The notes under the pieces: model-generated
Database searches by the model: none
The model's input: only the letters and a program-made list of their open reading frames with translations
Told to the model about the DNA's origin: nothing
DNA from: Siminovitchia thermophila
GTDB lineage: Bacteria > Bacillota > Bacilli > Bacillales > Bacillaceae_C
Length of the DNA: 64,000 nucleotides
Direction of reading: 5' to 3'
NCBI RefSeq assembly: GCF_016909185.1
Contig: NZ_JAFBFH010000010.1
Span: 62,001 to 126,000, forward strand
Made by a program: the position numbers and the translations under genes
In this document: positions 55,142 to 63,429 of the stretch, in pieces
Layout of the letters: each line of letters opens with the position of its first letter
Position numbering within the stretch: the first letter of the stretch is position 1

Positions 55142-56146
55142 ATGCATGTTCAAATTGTTTTATTTGATGGATTTGATTTATTAGATGCCATTGCACCTTA
55201 TGAAGTATTTTCCTCTGCTGCCATGCTCTCCAATGAGGAGATAACAGTAGAGCTTGTGTCCGCTGAAGGTGCGGGAATGGTAACAAGTGGAATTAATCGG
55301 TTAAAACTCCAAGCAACTGGTACATTTGATTTATCCCGTAAAGGGATCATTCTTGTTCCGGGAGCATCTGGTACCATTCATGATAATGGGCCAGATTCCA
55401 TTCCAGTAAAATTAAAAAAAGCCGCTGAATCTGAATTAAGCAATCTACTAAGAGAAGCAATGAAGAAAGCTGATATCTTACTTTCCACAGTTTGTGGCGG
55501 TTCTCTCATTTTAGCAATGGAGGGCTTATTAGAAGGCCGCCATGCAGTAACGCATCATATGGGAATGGGTCTTTTGAGTGCTACCAACGCTATTCCAGTT
55601 AATGCCCGTATCGTAGATGATGGCGATCTTGTTACTGGTGGTGGCGTTACTTCAGGGCTCGATGTTGCCCTTTACTTAGTTGAACGAGAATTAGGTCCTC
55701 GGATAGCACTTGCTGTGGAACAATTATTTGAGTATGAACGGAGGGGTACGGTTTGGAAAGCTGAAGGAAATGCACCTAAAGAAAGCCAACAAGAAAATCC
55801 AATTGAAGCGACAAGGGATCATTCCTCTTACCAAGCTAATCAGAATGTTAATTTTCAAGGGAAATGGGATACTACCATTTCCACTCCTATAGGAAACCTT
55901 TCCGTTTTATTAGATTTAACTTCTAAAAATGGACAAATAGTAGGAACTGCAAAGCAAGGAGAAGAAATTGTCACTTTGGACAAACCTGTACTTGAAGGGA
56001 ATCAATTAAAGTGGTCCATGAAAGTGACTAAGCCCATGCGTCTAACTTTAAAATTTATCGTTACTATAGTTGGAAACAAGATGTATGGTGAAGCAAAAGC
56101 TGGAATGCTTCCCTCATCTAAATTAACTGGACATCGTATTTCTTAA
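55142..56146 (+). CDS. DJ-1/PfpI-family protein with a C-terminal beta-rich extension
   Basis: ATG 55142 (MHVQIVLFDGFDLLDAIAPYE) follows TGGAGG; the longer in-frame start at 55106 lacks one. Residues ~1-200 form a GATase1/DJ-1 domain with the nucleophile elbow STVCGGSLILAMEGLL (Cys118) and HAVTHHMG. Residues ~225-334 are a separate domain (NVNFQGKWDTTISTPIGNLS, GTAKQGEEIVTL, GEAKAGMLPSSKL), resembling the small beta domain of some secreted or lipid-binding proteins; I cannot name it. The gene starts a compact set with two membrane-protein genes (6- and 24-base gaps). Members are chaperones, glyoxalases or isonitrile hydratases; which applies is not readable. Confidence 0.85.
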   Translation: MHVQIVLFDGFDLLDAIAPYEVFSSAAMLSNEEITVELVSAEGAGMVTSGINRLKLQATGTFDLSRKGIILVPGASGTIHDNGPDSIPVKLKKAAESELSNLLREAMKKADILLSTVCGGSLILAMEGLLEGRHAVTHHMGMGLLSATNAIPVNARIVDDGDLVTGGGVTSGLDVALYLVERELGPRIALAVEQLFEYERRGTVWKAEGNAPKESQQENPIEATRDHSSYQANQNVNFQGKWDTTISTPIGNLSVLLDLTSKNGQIVGTAKQGEEIVTLDKPVLEGNQLKWSMKVTKPMRLTLKFIVTIVGNKMYGEAKAGMLPSSKLTGHRIS

Positions 56147-56152
56147 AATGGA

Positions 56153-56596
56153 GTGGGAACGGTGTATTCAATTATTGTATTTTTTCATGTAGTTAGTGCT
56201 TTATTTTTGGGAAGCTTGCTAGCTCTCCCTTTAGTCATGAATAGCTTTTTTTCTCGCACGAGTAATGAATTAAAGACAGCACTTAAAACAACTTTGAGCT
56301 TTACTCGAGCAAGTCATTATGCATTAGTTTCTTTAATGATTTCAGGGGTTTGGATGGTTGTTGCGCATTCATCCTATCCTTCTATCTTATGGATAGGGAT
56401 TGCAATCCTGCTGGTAATCCTTATTGGTGGCCTGATAGGAATGATGCATAAAAACATAAAAAGGATCATTTTTGCAGAGAACCCTGAGAAGAAATTATTA
56501 GAACATGTATCAAAGTTAAAATGGTACAGCTGGATCACATTTTTACTCATCATTGCTTCTATCTTTATGATGACAAATCGCAGCTTGTTTTCCTAA
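56153..56596 (+). CDS. Four-helix membrane protein, DUF2269/CopD-like
   Basis: A 144-147-residue protein with four membrane segments (IIVFFHVVSALFLGSLLALP, HYALVSLMISGVWMVVAHS, WIGIAILLVILIGGLIGMM, WITFLLIIASIFMM). The His in the first helix and the layout resemble DUF2269 or CopD-like small membrane proteins, but the match is loose. The start is GTG 56153 or GTG 56162; GGAG lies 8 bases before the second. It lies 6 bases after the DJ-1-family gene, so co-transcribed. Function unknown. Confidence 0.7.
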   Translation: MGTVYSIIVFFHVVSALFLGSLLALPLVMNSFFSRTSNELKTALKTTLSFTRASHYALVSLMISGVWMVVAHSSYPSILWIGIAILLVILIGGLIGMMHKNIKRIIFAENPEKKLLEHVSKLKWYSWITFLLIIASIFMMTNRSLFS

Positions 56597-56620
56597 ACAT
56601 TCAATGGAGGAATAAACCTG

Positions 56621-57235
56621 ATGAAAAAAAGCATTGGAATAATCGTTTTAATCCTCCCAATCATGTGGGTATTACATACATTTTCAAAGAATTTTATGAT
56701 TGATCCTACTTTCGAAAAATTTATTTCTAGAAAAGATCTGATTCTAACAGATCAATCCCTATGGATATTCATGATTCGTATTCATATTTCGCTGGCTATT
56801 ATTTCGCTTCTCACGGGCCCGTTAGGCGTTATTAAAAGAATACGAGTAAAATCTATCAAGTTCCACCGTTGGAATGGCCGATTGTATGTCTTGTCTATCA
56901 TTTTAAATTTCATTCCCGGAGTCTATGTCTCTTTCTTTGCAACCGGGGGATGGCCAAGCACAATAGGGTTTCTTATTTTAAATACATTATGGCTCGGAAC
57001 AACTATCCTTGGTTATTGGTATATCAAGAGACAAAAAGTAACCTTACATAGTCAATGGATCATTCGAAGTTTCTTTCTTTCCTTTGCCAATATGACTATT
57101 TATATAATCGTAGCCATTGCCCATAACGCGATGAATTTTTCCTATGGAAATGCCTATACGATCGCTGTCTGGTTATGCTGGACACTTAATCTACTTATAG
57201 CTGAATTCATCATTAGAAAAAAAACATTCTCATAA
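56621..57235 (+). CDS. DUF2306-family membrane protein
   Basis: A 204-residue protein with about six membrane segments. Conserved histidines and the KFHRWNGRLYVL motif are typical of DUF2306, as is the HSQWIIRSFFLSFANMTIYI segment near the end. AATGGAGG precedes the ATG. It closes the DJ-1/membrane-protein trio, 24 bases after the preceding gene. The His pattern suggests haem or metal binding in the membrane, but this is inference. Confidence 0.82.
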   Translation: MKKSIGIIVLILPIMWVLHTFSKNFMIDPTFEKFISRKDLILTDQSLWIFMIRIHISLAIISLLTGPLGVIKRIRVKSIKFHRWNGRLYVLSIILNFIPGVYVSFFATGGWPSTIGFLILNTLWLGTTILGYWYIKRQKVTLHSQWIIRSFFLSFANMTIYIIVAIAHNAMNFSYGNAYTIAVWLCWTLNLLIAEFIIRKKTFS

Positions 57236-57556
57236 AAATCGACTTGTCATTTTCGTTGGGATTCCTTTCCCTTTGTGTATATACATTTTCACATGAGGTA
57301 AAAGGCTTAATCAGAAGGTTGTAATCATTTGCTACTAAGCTAACGGGGGGGTTTAGTTCAATAACGTCTTCAACAATCGGGCGCTTATCGGGAATACTGA
57401 TGGCGCCCTATTTTGCAGAATCCAAGTTGTGGAATAGAGATGTTCAAACAACACAAAAGTTTAATCATTTCCTAAACAGAGGGAAAGCTTGGGAAAGGAA
57501 GTTATTTGACAGATGTTTTCAGATCATGCGAACCGCCTCTGTATGCCATCTGATTA
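57236..57556. other. Intergenic region with terminator-like hairpin
   Basis: GGGCGC (57379-57384) pairs with GCGCCC (57403-57408), followed by TATTTTG on the plus strand, 144 bases after the DUF2306 gene. The other bases show no gene. Confidence 0.5.
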
Positions 57557-58393
57557 TTATTGCTTTAAAGCTCCGTTCGCCTCTGGGATGCTTTCCATGT
57601 CAAGGGCATTCATTTGACAGAAGTATTCCAGAAAGTTTTTAGCTTCTTTGATTTGCTCTTCATCCGTTTTTAATGCAATGATATCTTTTAAGATTTGAGC
57701 GGTCCAAACATTATCAAAATAACGAAATTTACCAGAATTCCATGTAGTTCGATGAGGATAGTTCTTATTGACATAATAATTCCAGAAAAGCATCTTCTCT
57801 GCTTCTTGATCCGTGAGCTCGATTCTAAATTCTGCATGGGACGGGACCATCCCATCTTCGCTAAGATTGCCAGAAAACGTTTCATTTACCATGTAGAGAC
57901 CGAGAATCCGTCTTTTTGTTTCTGGTTGATCCGACTCTCTTGCAGTCAGAAGGCCTGCGCTGTTTGGACGCAAACGAGCTACTCTGTTTAGCTGACCTTT
58001 ATTTTTTCCGCTTTGAATCTTGCCAGTAGATACTTGCCAATCGGTAAATACTCTTTGTTTCTCTTCTTCGTCCAGCCAGAAAACAATTTGTGAGCTTTCA
58101 TAAATTCTAGGGTTCTTCGGTTTTTCCCTACGCTGCTGTTCAGACGCCTGTCGTTCTTTCTCTTCTTCACGTTTCCTTTCAAGTGCTTCTTCCATTTCCC
58201 TTTTCAAAAGGACTTTCTTCAAAGCTTCTGCAACATTCCGGTCATTTAGTGTAATAAATTTTCCAAAAGCATCAGGGTAAACAAATTTTTTTATATCCTC
58301 ATTAAAATCAATGGTGATGACAGATTCATCATGATCCACGATATTTCCTTCACCAAAGACTTTATGAGTTACTTCTTCATTAATTAAATTCAC
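57557..58393 (-). CDS. Uncharacterised protein with N-terminal Tudor-like segment and Glu/Arg-rich linker
   Basis: A 278-residue cytoplasmic protein starting at GTG 58393 behind AAGGAGAG. Residues ~6-50 (VTHKVFGEGNIVDHDESVIT, FVYPDAF) resemble the small beta-barrel at the C-terminus of UvrD/PcrA-like helicases. Residues ~58-92 are a highly charged probable coiled coil (KREMEEALERKREEEKERQA). The C-terminal part (~95-270) contains QIVFWLDEEEKQRVFTDWQV and MLFWNYYVNKNYP, a conserved-looking globular domain I do not recognise. The remnant of a PD-(D/E)XK nuclease gene lies upstream on the same strand, so this may have belonged to a DNA-related module (inferred). Confidence 0.7.
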   Translation of the reverse strand: MNLINEEVTHKVFGEGNIVDHDESVITIDFNEDIKKFVYPDAFGKFITLNDRNVAEALKKVLLKREMEEALERKREEEKERQASEQQRREKPKNPRIYESSQIVFWLDEEEKQRVFTDWQVSTGKIQSGKNKGQLNRVARLRPNSAGLLTARESDQPETKRRILGLYMVNETFSGNLSEDGMVPSHAEFRIELTDQEAEKMLFWNYYVNKNYPHRTTWNSGKFRYFDNVWTAQILKDIIALKTDEEQIKEAKNFLEYFCQMNALDMESIPEANGALKQ

Positions 58394-58647
58394 TAACCCA
58401 CTCTCCTTATATAAAATATTCAGGTATTTATTGACACCTATTATTTCTAATTAGCCTGCTTGAATGGTACGAAAATAAGTTTCAAATTAAAAAATCGTAC
58501 TCAAACTCTGTCTAGAAGAAGTTGAGGACGATGATCAAATGCTGTCTCAAAACTATTCTAACTATAGAATATCATATCATATAATCTAAATTAATGCAAA
58601 TTTATTATTGACAATGGTAATTTTTTATCGTATAATAATTATTTTTT

Positions 58648-59365
58648 TAATGTAAATGTGACCGTTTGGCATTTCTCCTAAAATCTTGTGAGAACACATA
58701 CACGGCAGGATTCCCACTTCCTTCCTGCAGTTCCTCTGGGTTGCTCTCCACTAACCGGTCGATCAACTGTTCAACAAGCTTGAAAGAACCAGTAAAAAGG
58801 ACAAAGCACCAATATCAGCTTTTTGATACTCTGGTAAAATGGATGCTTCTCATAATTATCTTCATCCTGCCAAGGGAACAGAACATAAGCGCCAAAAGCG
58901 AAACGCTCGTAAGGTCCTTCCTGCTTGACTACATGGGCATCACGATAACGATGCATCTAATTAATATCTTCCTCCAGTGGTCTTGGGCCTTCCCGTGAAA
59001 AGTCTATCCTGTATTTTACATCAAAGATATAATCATACGAATACATCTTGCCCTTTTTCTCAATCTCCAACATGATATCAGGTTTTTGTGGAACAGTAGG
59101 TCAGAAATTCTTTGTCACTGAGCAAATCGATTCGTTCTTTAAGGGTCATATAAGGTGTATCAGTTACCTTTTCTATGAGCATAATCTGCTGAAGAATCGC
59201 TTCTGCAAATGTCCGAGCATATGTCAGCATTGTCTGCGGACTGGAATATATGCTGTTTTCAAGCTCCCTTGCCAAATAAGCAAATTCCTTTGATATCGGT
59301 TCTAGAAATTTATAAAAATAGGTGTTATTATTCTCACAAAAAATAACTTTCCATAAATATTGGTC
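58648..59365 (-). pseudogene. Decayed, internally deleted gene with DUF4145-like segment and PD-(D/E)XK nuclease (DUF2357-like) end
   Basis: Minus-strand segments read in order. First, FYKFLEPISKEFAYLARELE with TPYMTLKERIDLLSDKEFLT (a DUF4145-like N-terminal region). Then, in a shifted frame, VPQKPDIMLEIEKKGKMYS and YDYIFDVKYRIDF. Then MHRYRDAHVVKQEGPYERFA with GAYVLFPWQDEDNYEKHPF. Last, VEQLIDRLVESNPEELQEG to the stop at 58648. PD..FDVK is the metal-binding signature of PD-(D/E)XK nucleases, as in DUF2357/LlaJI-like restriction proteins. Frameshifts near 59090 and 58800 and a TAG after EEDIN break it. The junction at LT/VPQKPD suggests a deletion fused two domains. Confidence 0.7.
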
Positions 59366-59404
59366 CTTAACCGTTACCTATTCTATCATATAGGAATTTT
59401 GTTA

Positions 59405-59460
59405 GATGAAAAAACAAAGAAAGACGCCTGACTTCCTCAATGAAGAAGGCAAAGCGTCTT
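59405..59460 (-). terminator. Terminator of the small gene at 59468
   Basis: AAGACGC (59421-59427) pairs with GCGTCTT (59454-59460) around an inner CTTC/GAAG stem; on the minus strand it is followed by TCTTTGTTTTTTC. Confidence 0.65.
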
Positions 59461-59467
59461 ACAGATT

Positions 59468-59707
59468 TTATAATCGTTTACCTAGCAATTTTAATGAATC
59501 CGCCAGTACATCTCTTCTCTGAACCTTACAGGCTCTTCCCAGTTCCCTTGCTTTTTCAAATACTGCTAATAATAGTTTTGTTACGCCATCACATGCAGCA
59601 ACGCTCAAGTACTCATAGAGTATGTTCTTTCCTATTCGGCAGAAGCCTAATCCTGGTAAAAATGTAGTTTTGGAGTGTCTCTCTGAACGTGCTCTAACCT
59701 TCAACAC
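59468..59707 (-). CDS. Short protein of unknown family, possibly a gene 3' remnant
   Basis: A 79-residue frame from GTG 59707 (FLPGLGFCRIGKNILYEYLS, VTKLLLAVFEKARELGRACK, DVLADSLKLLGKRL). Codon use looks protein-like and a proper terminator follows its stop, but there is no good ribosome-binding site at the start. It is therefore either a small gene or the surviving 3' end of a longer one. No family recognised. It lies in the decayed zone between the nuclease remnant and the flavoprotein gene. Confidence 0.4.
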   Translation of the reverse strand: MLKVRARSERHSKTTFLPGLGFCRIGKNILYEYLSVAACDGVTKLLLAVFEKARELGRACKVQRRDVLADSLKLLGKRL

Positions 59708-59815
59708 AGCGTGATTGAACCTGTTTGGATGAGTATCATATTTAATATACTTTTATATTCTAGACTTTCTTTTAAAAAGTTAAAATGTAAGTTTGTTCGT
59801 TTAACCTTGACAAAC

Positions 59816-60949
59816 TTAGATGTAACCCCGTATCGGTGGCACGCCCAGGAATACCGATCCTGCCCCATCGTACATGCTTTCATTAAGAAATGCGTGCTGA
59901 GTCACGACCATTGCGTCGCGAAGATGGCGTTGCAGCGGGTGCCCATCGTAGATCGCTGCAGTGCCAGAAAGCAGGTAGGCTGACTGCACGACACGCGCAC
60001 CTTCACGGGCAGCTTGAGTGGCAGCCAAACGAAGGATGCTCGTTTGGTCATCGGATACCCCATCGCCCTTTAGAATCGATTCCCACGCAGAGTCAGTGGC
60101 CTCGTAGAAGAAAGAGCGTGCCGACCTTAAGGATGCTTCTGCCTTTGCCAAGGAGATTCGCAGATAGGCGCGTTCGGCCATCTTCGGTGCCCCGGTGATG
60201 CCGGCACGGTTACCAGCCATCTGAGAAACTTCATCAAGCGCTGCACGGGCTATACCAAGATTGACTACCGCCAATACCTGTGCTGCATAAGCGATGGATG
60301 GGTACTGGTAGATCGGTTCTTCAATAGAAGGTACACCACCCCGGACAAAGGTCCATTCGTCAGAAACGATGACGTCTTTTACCCGTAGGTCATGGCTCCC
60401 TGTTCCACGCATCCCGATGACTTCCCAGTTTTCGACAATGTCCACATCCTTAGGTTTAAGTACGGCAGTAAGCGGTTTACCGCCTTCTCCAGCTCCAATA
60501 CCGACTCCGAGAAGGTCGGCTCCCATACAGCCACTTGCAAACTTCCAGAGGCCATTCACACGCCAGCCTCCCTCAATTCTCTCCGCGGGCTGAACTGGAA
60601 ACAAGCCGCCGGCAAAGGCCACGTCCGGACTATCTGCGTAAATTTGTGAAAGTGTTTCGCGCGGTAGAGCCGCTAAATAGACCGCCGAGGATCCGAAGCT
60701 TGCTACCCATCCAGTGGAACCGTCAGCCTCTGAAATAGACTCAATCAGCTTGAGGAATTCCGAAGGAGAGAGGGCATCCCCGCCAAAGCAGCGCGGCGTA
60801 TGAGCACGATAAACACCCAGTTGTTTTAGTTGTTCCACCATATCCCGGGGCACATGCCGTTTCACTTCAAATTCATCCCGTCTGTCGCGGATTTCAGTCA
60901 ACACACAATTAAGTAGGTTTTGACTTTTTATATCAATAGCCATAATCAT
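59816..60949 (-). CDS. Acyl-CoA dehydrogenase-like flavoprotein (group D monooxygenase type)
   Basis: A 375-377-residue protein with the acyl-CoA-dehydrogenase fold: N-terminal helices (RDMVEQLKQLGVYRAHTPRC), FGGDALSPSEFLKLIESIS, SEADGSTGWVASF, the middle domain (WRVNGLWKFASGCMGADLLG) and a C-terminal Acyl-CoA_dh_2-type helix bundle ending HAFLNESMYDGAGSVFLGV. This subgroup (DszC, HpaB/HsaA-type) oxidises small or aromatic substrates using reduced flavin; the reductase partner is not visible here. GGGAGGAA precedes the ATGs at 60949 and 60943. Its higher GC content than the preceding kilobase marks a boundary. It sits before the SDR and thiolase genes on the same strand. Confidence 0.85.
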   Translation of the reverse strand: MIMAIDIKSQNLLNCVLTEIRDRRDEFEVKRHVPRDMVEQLKQLGVYRAHTPRCFGGDALSPSEFLKLIESISEADGSTGWVASFGSSAVYLAALPRETLSQIYADSPDVAFAGGLFPVQPAERIEGGWRVNGLWKFASGCMGADLLGVGIGAGEGGKPLTAVLKPKDVDIVENWEVIGMRGTGSHDLRVKDVIVSDEWTFVRGGVPSIEEPIYQYPSIAYAAQVLAVVNLGIARAALDEVSQMAGNRAGITGAPKMAERAYLRISLAKAEASLRSARSFFYEATDSAWESILKGDGVSDDQTSILRLAATQAAREGARVVQSAYLLSGTAAIYDGHPLQRHLRDAMVVTQHAFLNESMYDGAGSVFLGVPPIRGYI

Positions 60950-61018
60950 TTCCTCCCTGCTTCTTATAAAACTTTGCCCGATCGATTTTCTCTAATAAAT
61001 ACATTTAAAACTATAAAC

Positions 61019-61780
61019 TTATCTCATAAGCCTGCCGCCATTTATATCGAACGTTGCTCCAGTTGTGAATCCGCCTGAATCAGAGGCCAAATAGGATACT
61101 AAGTCTGCCACCTCTTTCGATTCTCCTACACGTTTAAGTGGAATGGTCTCTACCATTTGAGCCAGTTTATCCGGATCCATTTTATCCATCTCCGGTGTAC
61201 GAACAGAAGCTGGAGCAACAGCATTAACCGTAATTCCATAAGCCGCCAACGAGCGGGCAAAGGTTTTGCTCAACGCGATTTGTCCTGCCTTAGAAGCGGA
61301 GTAATGAGCCCCTGAAGTTAATGGACCTGCTTGCCCTCCAAAAGAAGACATATTGATGATTCGTCCCCACTTCCTCTCTTTCATTACAGGAATGACAGCC
61401 TGTGAAAAAAAGAATGTACTTTTTAAATTTACAGACAAAACTTGATCCCATTCTTCCTCATTGATTTCTTCTATCGGAGTTTCAAAACGAATTCCCGCAT
61501 TATTTACGAGAATATCGATTCTGCCCCATTCATTGATCACTTGGTTGACAGCCTTTTTTATTCCGTCCATTTCAGATACATCCAATTGTATGAACATCAC
61601 TTGGTTTTGCATTGCTTCCTGCTGAAACAGCTGTTTTGTTTGTTCGAGATTCTCCTTATTTCTAATTACGAAAACCGTTTTTTTTCCTTCTTTCACAAAA
61701 TTTTCGGCGATAGCTAACCCTAGACCTTTATTAGCTCCTGTAACTATCGCGACCCTTTGATCGTTCATTGTCATCATCAA
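61019..61780 (-). CDS. Short-chain dehydrogenase/reductase (FabG-like)
   Basis: A 253-residue Rossmann oxidoreductase with the cofactor loop VTGANKGLGLAIA, NNAG (96-ish), catalytic Ser145/146 (INMSSFGG), Tyr160 and Lys164 (HYSASKAG), and the C-terminal GATFDINGGRLM typical of 3-oxoacyl reductase-like SDRs. GAGAGGAA precedes the ATG. It is 69 bases upstream of the flavoprotein gene, probably one transcript. The substrate is not readable; a beta-hydroxy or ketone intermediate of the adjacent pathway is plausible. Confidence 0.92.
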   Translation of the reverse strand: MMMTMNDQRVAIVTGANKGLGLAIAENFVKEGKKTVFVIRNKENLEQTKQLFQQEAMQNQVMFIQLDVSEMDGIKKAVNQVINEWGRIDILVNNAGIRFETPIEEINEEEWDQVLSVNLKSTFFFSQAVIPVMKERKWGRIINMSSFGGQAGPLTSGAHYSASKAGQIALSKTFARSLAAYGITVNAVAPASVRTPEMDKMDPDKLAQMVETIPLKRVGESKEVADLVSYLASDSGGFTTGATFDINGGRLMR

Positions 61781-62226
61781 ATTCCTCTCTTTCCCTAAAA
61801 GTAAAGAAACCTATTCTTTGGTATATAAGATTTATTGAACACGTTCTCATAAAGTAATCTGATTCATGCAGGTCAACTTAGAAGTAACCTCTATAGTAAT
61901 AGTAGAATATTTAAAAAACTCAAACCACATCACATTAGGTTTGAATATTCCGCAAAGTTCAGTACGATTCGTATCATATAAGGCAGGAGCTAAAATTGGG
62001 GAATTGTCTACGAGGGGGTGCGATCGGAGTTAAGAAGGTCCATAAAGCAGCCTTCTTCCTTTTTATTGGGAGGGCTATCCAGATTACAGAATGTCAATCC
62101 GGTAAGTACTACTGGGTATTTCTTATATACGGAAGTTTGCTGCTTTATTAAATGTATTTAAGTAGCAATAGCTGACATTATTAAAACCTCCCGAAGAGGG
62201 AGGTTTTTTGGGAAGTTATATATGTT
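61781..62226. other. Intergenic region with two terminator-like hairpins
   Basis: AAGAAGG (62032-62038) and CCTTCTT (62051-62057) precede CCTTTTTA on the plus strand, with no plus-strand gene nearby. The other hairpin (62183-62209) ends the thiolase transcript. The rest is AT-rich and carries the promoter region of the SDR gene (TTGAACACGTTCTCA near 61834 is palindrome-like). Confidence 0.5.
62183..62209 (-). terminator. Terminator of the thiolase operon
   Basis: AAAACCTCCC and GGGAGGTTTT pair over a 5-base loop 18 bases after the thiolase stop; T/A tracts flank both sides. Confidence 0.85.
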
Positions 62227-63429
62227 TTAATAATGGTTTTCAACAGAAACCGATATTCCTTGACCGACGCCAATACACATTGTTGCCAGTCCTCGCCTGG
62301 CATTACGTCTCCGCATCTCATAAAGAAGAGTCGTCAATATTCTTGCCCCGCTGGCTCCAAGGGGATGACCCAGCGCAATAGCTCCTCCGTTTACGTTCAC
62401 TTTGTCTTTATCCAAGCCAAGTTGCTTGATACATTCCAACGATTGGGAGGCGAAGGCTTCATTCAACTCAATCAGATCGATATCATTGATTGTCCATCCC
62501 AGTCGATCCAACAGCTTGTTCGTGGAGTTGATTGGGCCTAATCCCATTACAGCAGGCTCCACTCCGGCGGATGCAGATCCAACGAATCTGGCAAGAGGTG
62601 TTAACCCCAGTTCTTTTGCCCGCTTCGCACTCATCAATAACAGGGCAGCAGCTCCGTCATTCACTCCAGAAGCATTCCCAGCCGTAACCGTCCCATTTGC
62701 AAATAAAGGCTTAAGATTCCCCAGCTTTTCCAGGGTAGTCTCTGGACGTGGATGTTCGTCCGTTTCTACAACGGCCTCATTGCCTTTACGGTCCGTGATA
62801 GTGATAGGCACGATTTCATCGGAAAACCGGCCGGCTTTCATGGCTGCTTTCGCCTTCTGTTGGCTGAGATATGCGAACTCGTCCTGCTCTTCCCGTGAAA
62901 TGCCAAACCTCTGTGCCACGTTCTCCGCTGTCTGGGGCATAGAGTCCGTCCCGTACATCTTTTCCATCTTTGGATTAACGAACCGCCAGCCAATCGTCGT
63001 ATCAAACATCTCCATATTTCCTCTCGGAAATTCCGCTTCGGGCTTTTTCATCACAAACGGCGCCCTTGTCATACTTTCTGTTCCACCAGCGATAATGATA
63101 TCAGCTTCCCCCGCAAGAATCGTGCGGGCGGCCATACTGACGGCATCCAGACCGGATCCGCACAGACGGTTGATCGTCGTTCCGCTCACTGTCTCAGGTA
63201 GCCCTGCCAAAAGCAGCGACATGCGAGCTACGTTCCGGTTGTCTTCTCCGGCCCCGTTGGCATTGCCGAATATGACATCCCCGATTAACTCCGGGGGCAG
63301 ACCGTGGTTACGGTTCATCAGTGCTTTGATGACGATAGCTCCCAGATCGTCAGGGCGGACATTCTTTAGTGCGCCCTTGTATCTTCCAATCGGAGTACGG
63401 ACCCCATCCACAATAACGACTTCTGTCAT
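62227..63429 (-). CDS. Acetyl-CoA acyltransferase (beta-ketoadipyl-CoA thiolase type)
   Basis: A 400-residue thiolase from ATG 63429 ([20 protein letters not shown]); AAAGGAGG lies upstream. Catalytic residues: Cys90 (NRLCGSG), His355 (LGHPLGASG) and Cys385 (TMCIGVGQG). The long loop with [20 protein letters not shown] resembles PcaF/PaaJ 3-oxoadipyl-CoA thiolases more than biosynthetic acetoacetyl-CoA thiolases. It cleaves a beta-ketoacyl-CoA to acetyl-CoA and a shorter acyl-CoA. The start overlaps the stop of the CoA-transferase gene (ATGATGA arrangement), giving translational coupling and supporting a beta-ketoadipate-like route. Confidence 0.92.
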   Translation of the reverse strand: MTEVVIVDGVRTPIGRYKGALKNVRPDDLGAIVIKALMNRNHGLPPELIGDVIFGNANGAGEDNRNVARMSLLLAGLPETVSGTTINRLCGSGLDAVSMAARTILAGEADIIIAGGTESMTRAPFVMKKPEAEFPRGNMEMFDTTIGWRFVNPKMEKMYGTDSMPQTAENVAQRFGISREEQDEFAYLSQQKAKAAMKAGRFSDEIVPITITDRKGNEAVVETDEHPRPETTLEKLGNLKPLFANGTVTAGNASGVNDGAAALLLMSAKRAKELGLTPLARFVGSASAGVEPAVMGLGPINSTNKLLDRLGWTINDIDLIELNEAFASQSLECIKQLGLDKDKVNVNGGAIALGHPLGASGARILTTLLYEMRRRNARRGLATMCIGVGQGISVSVENHY

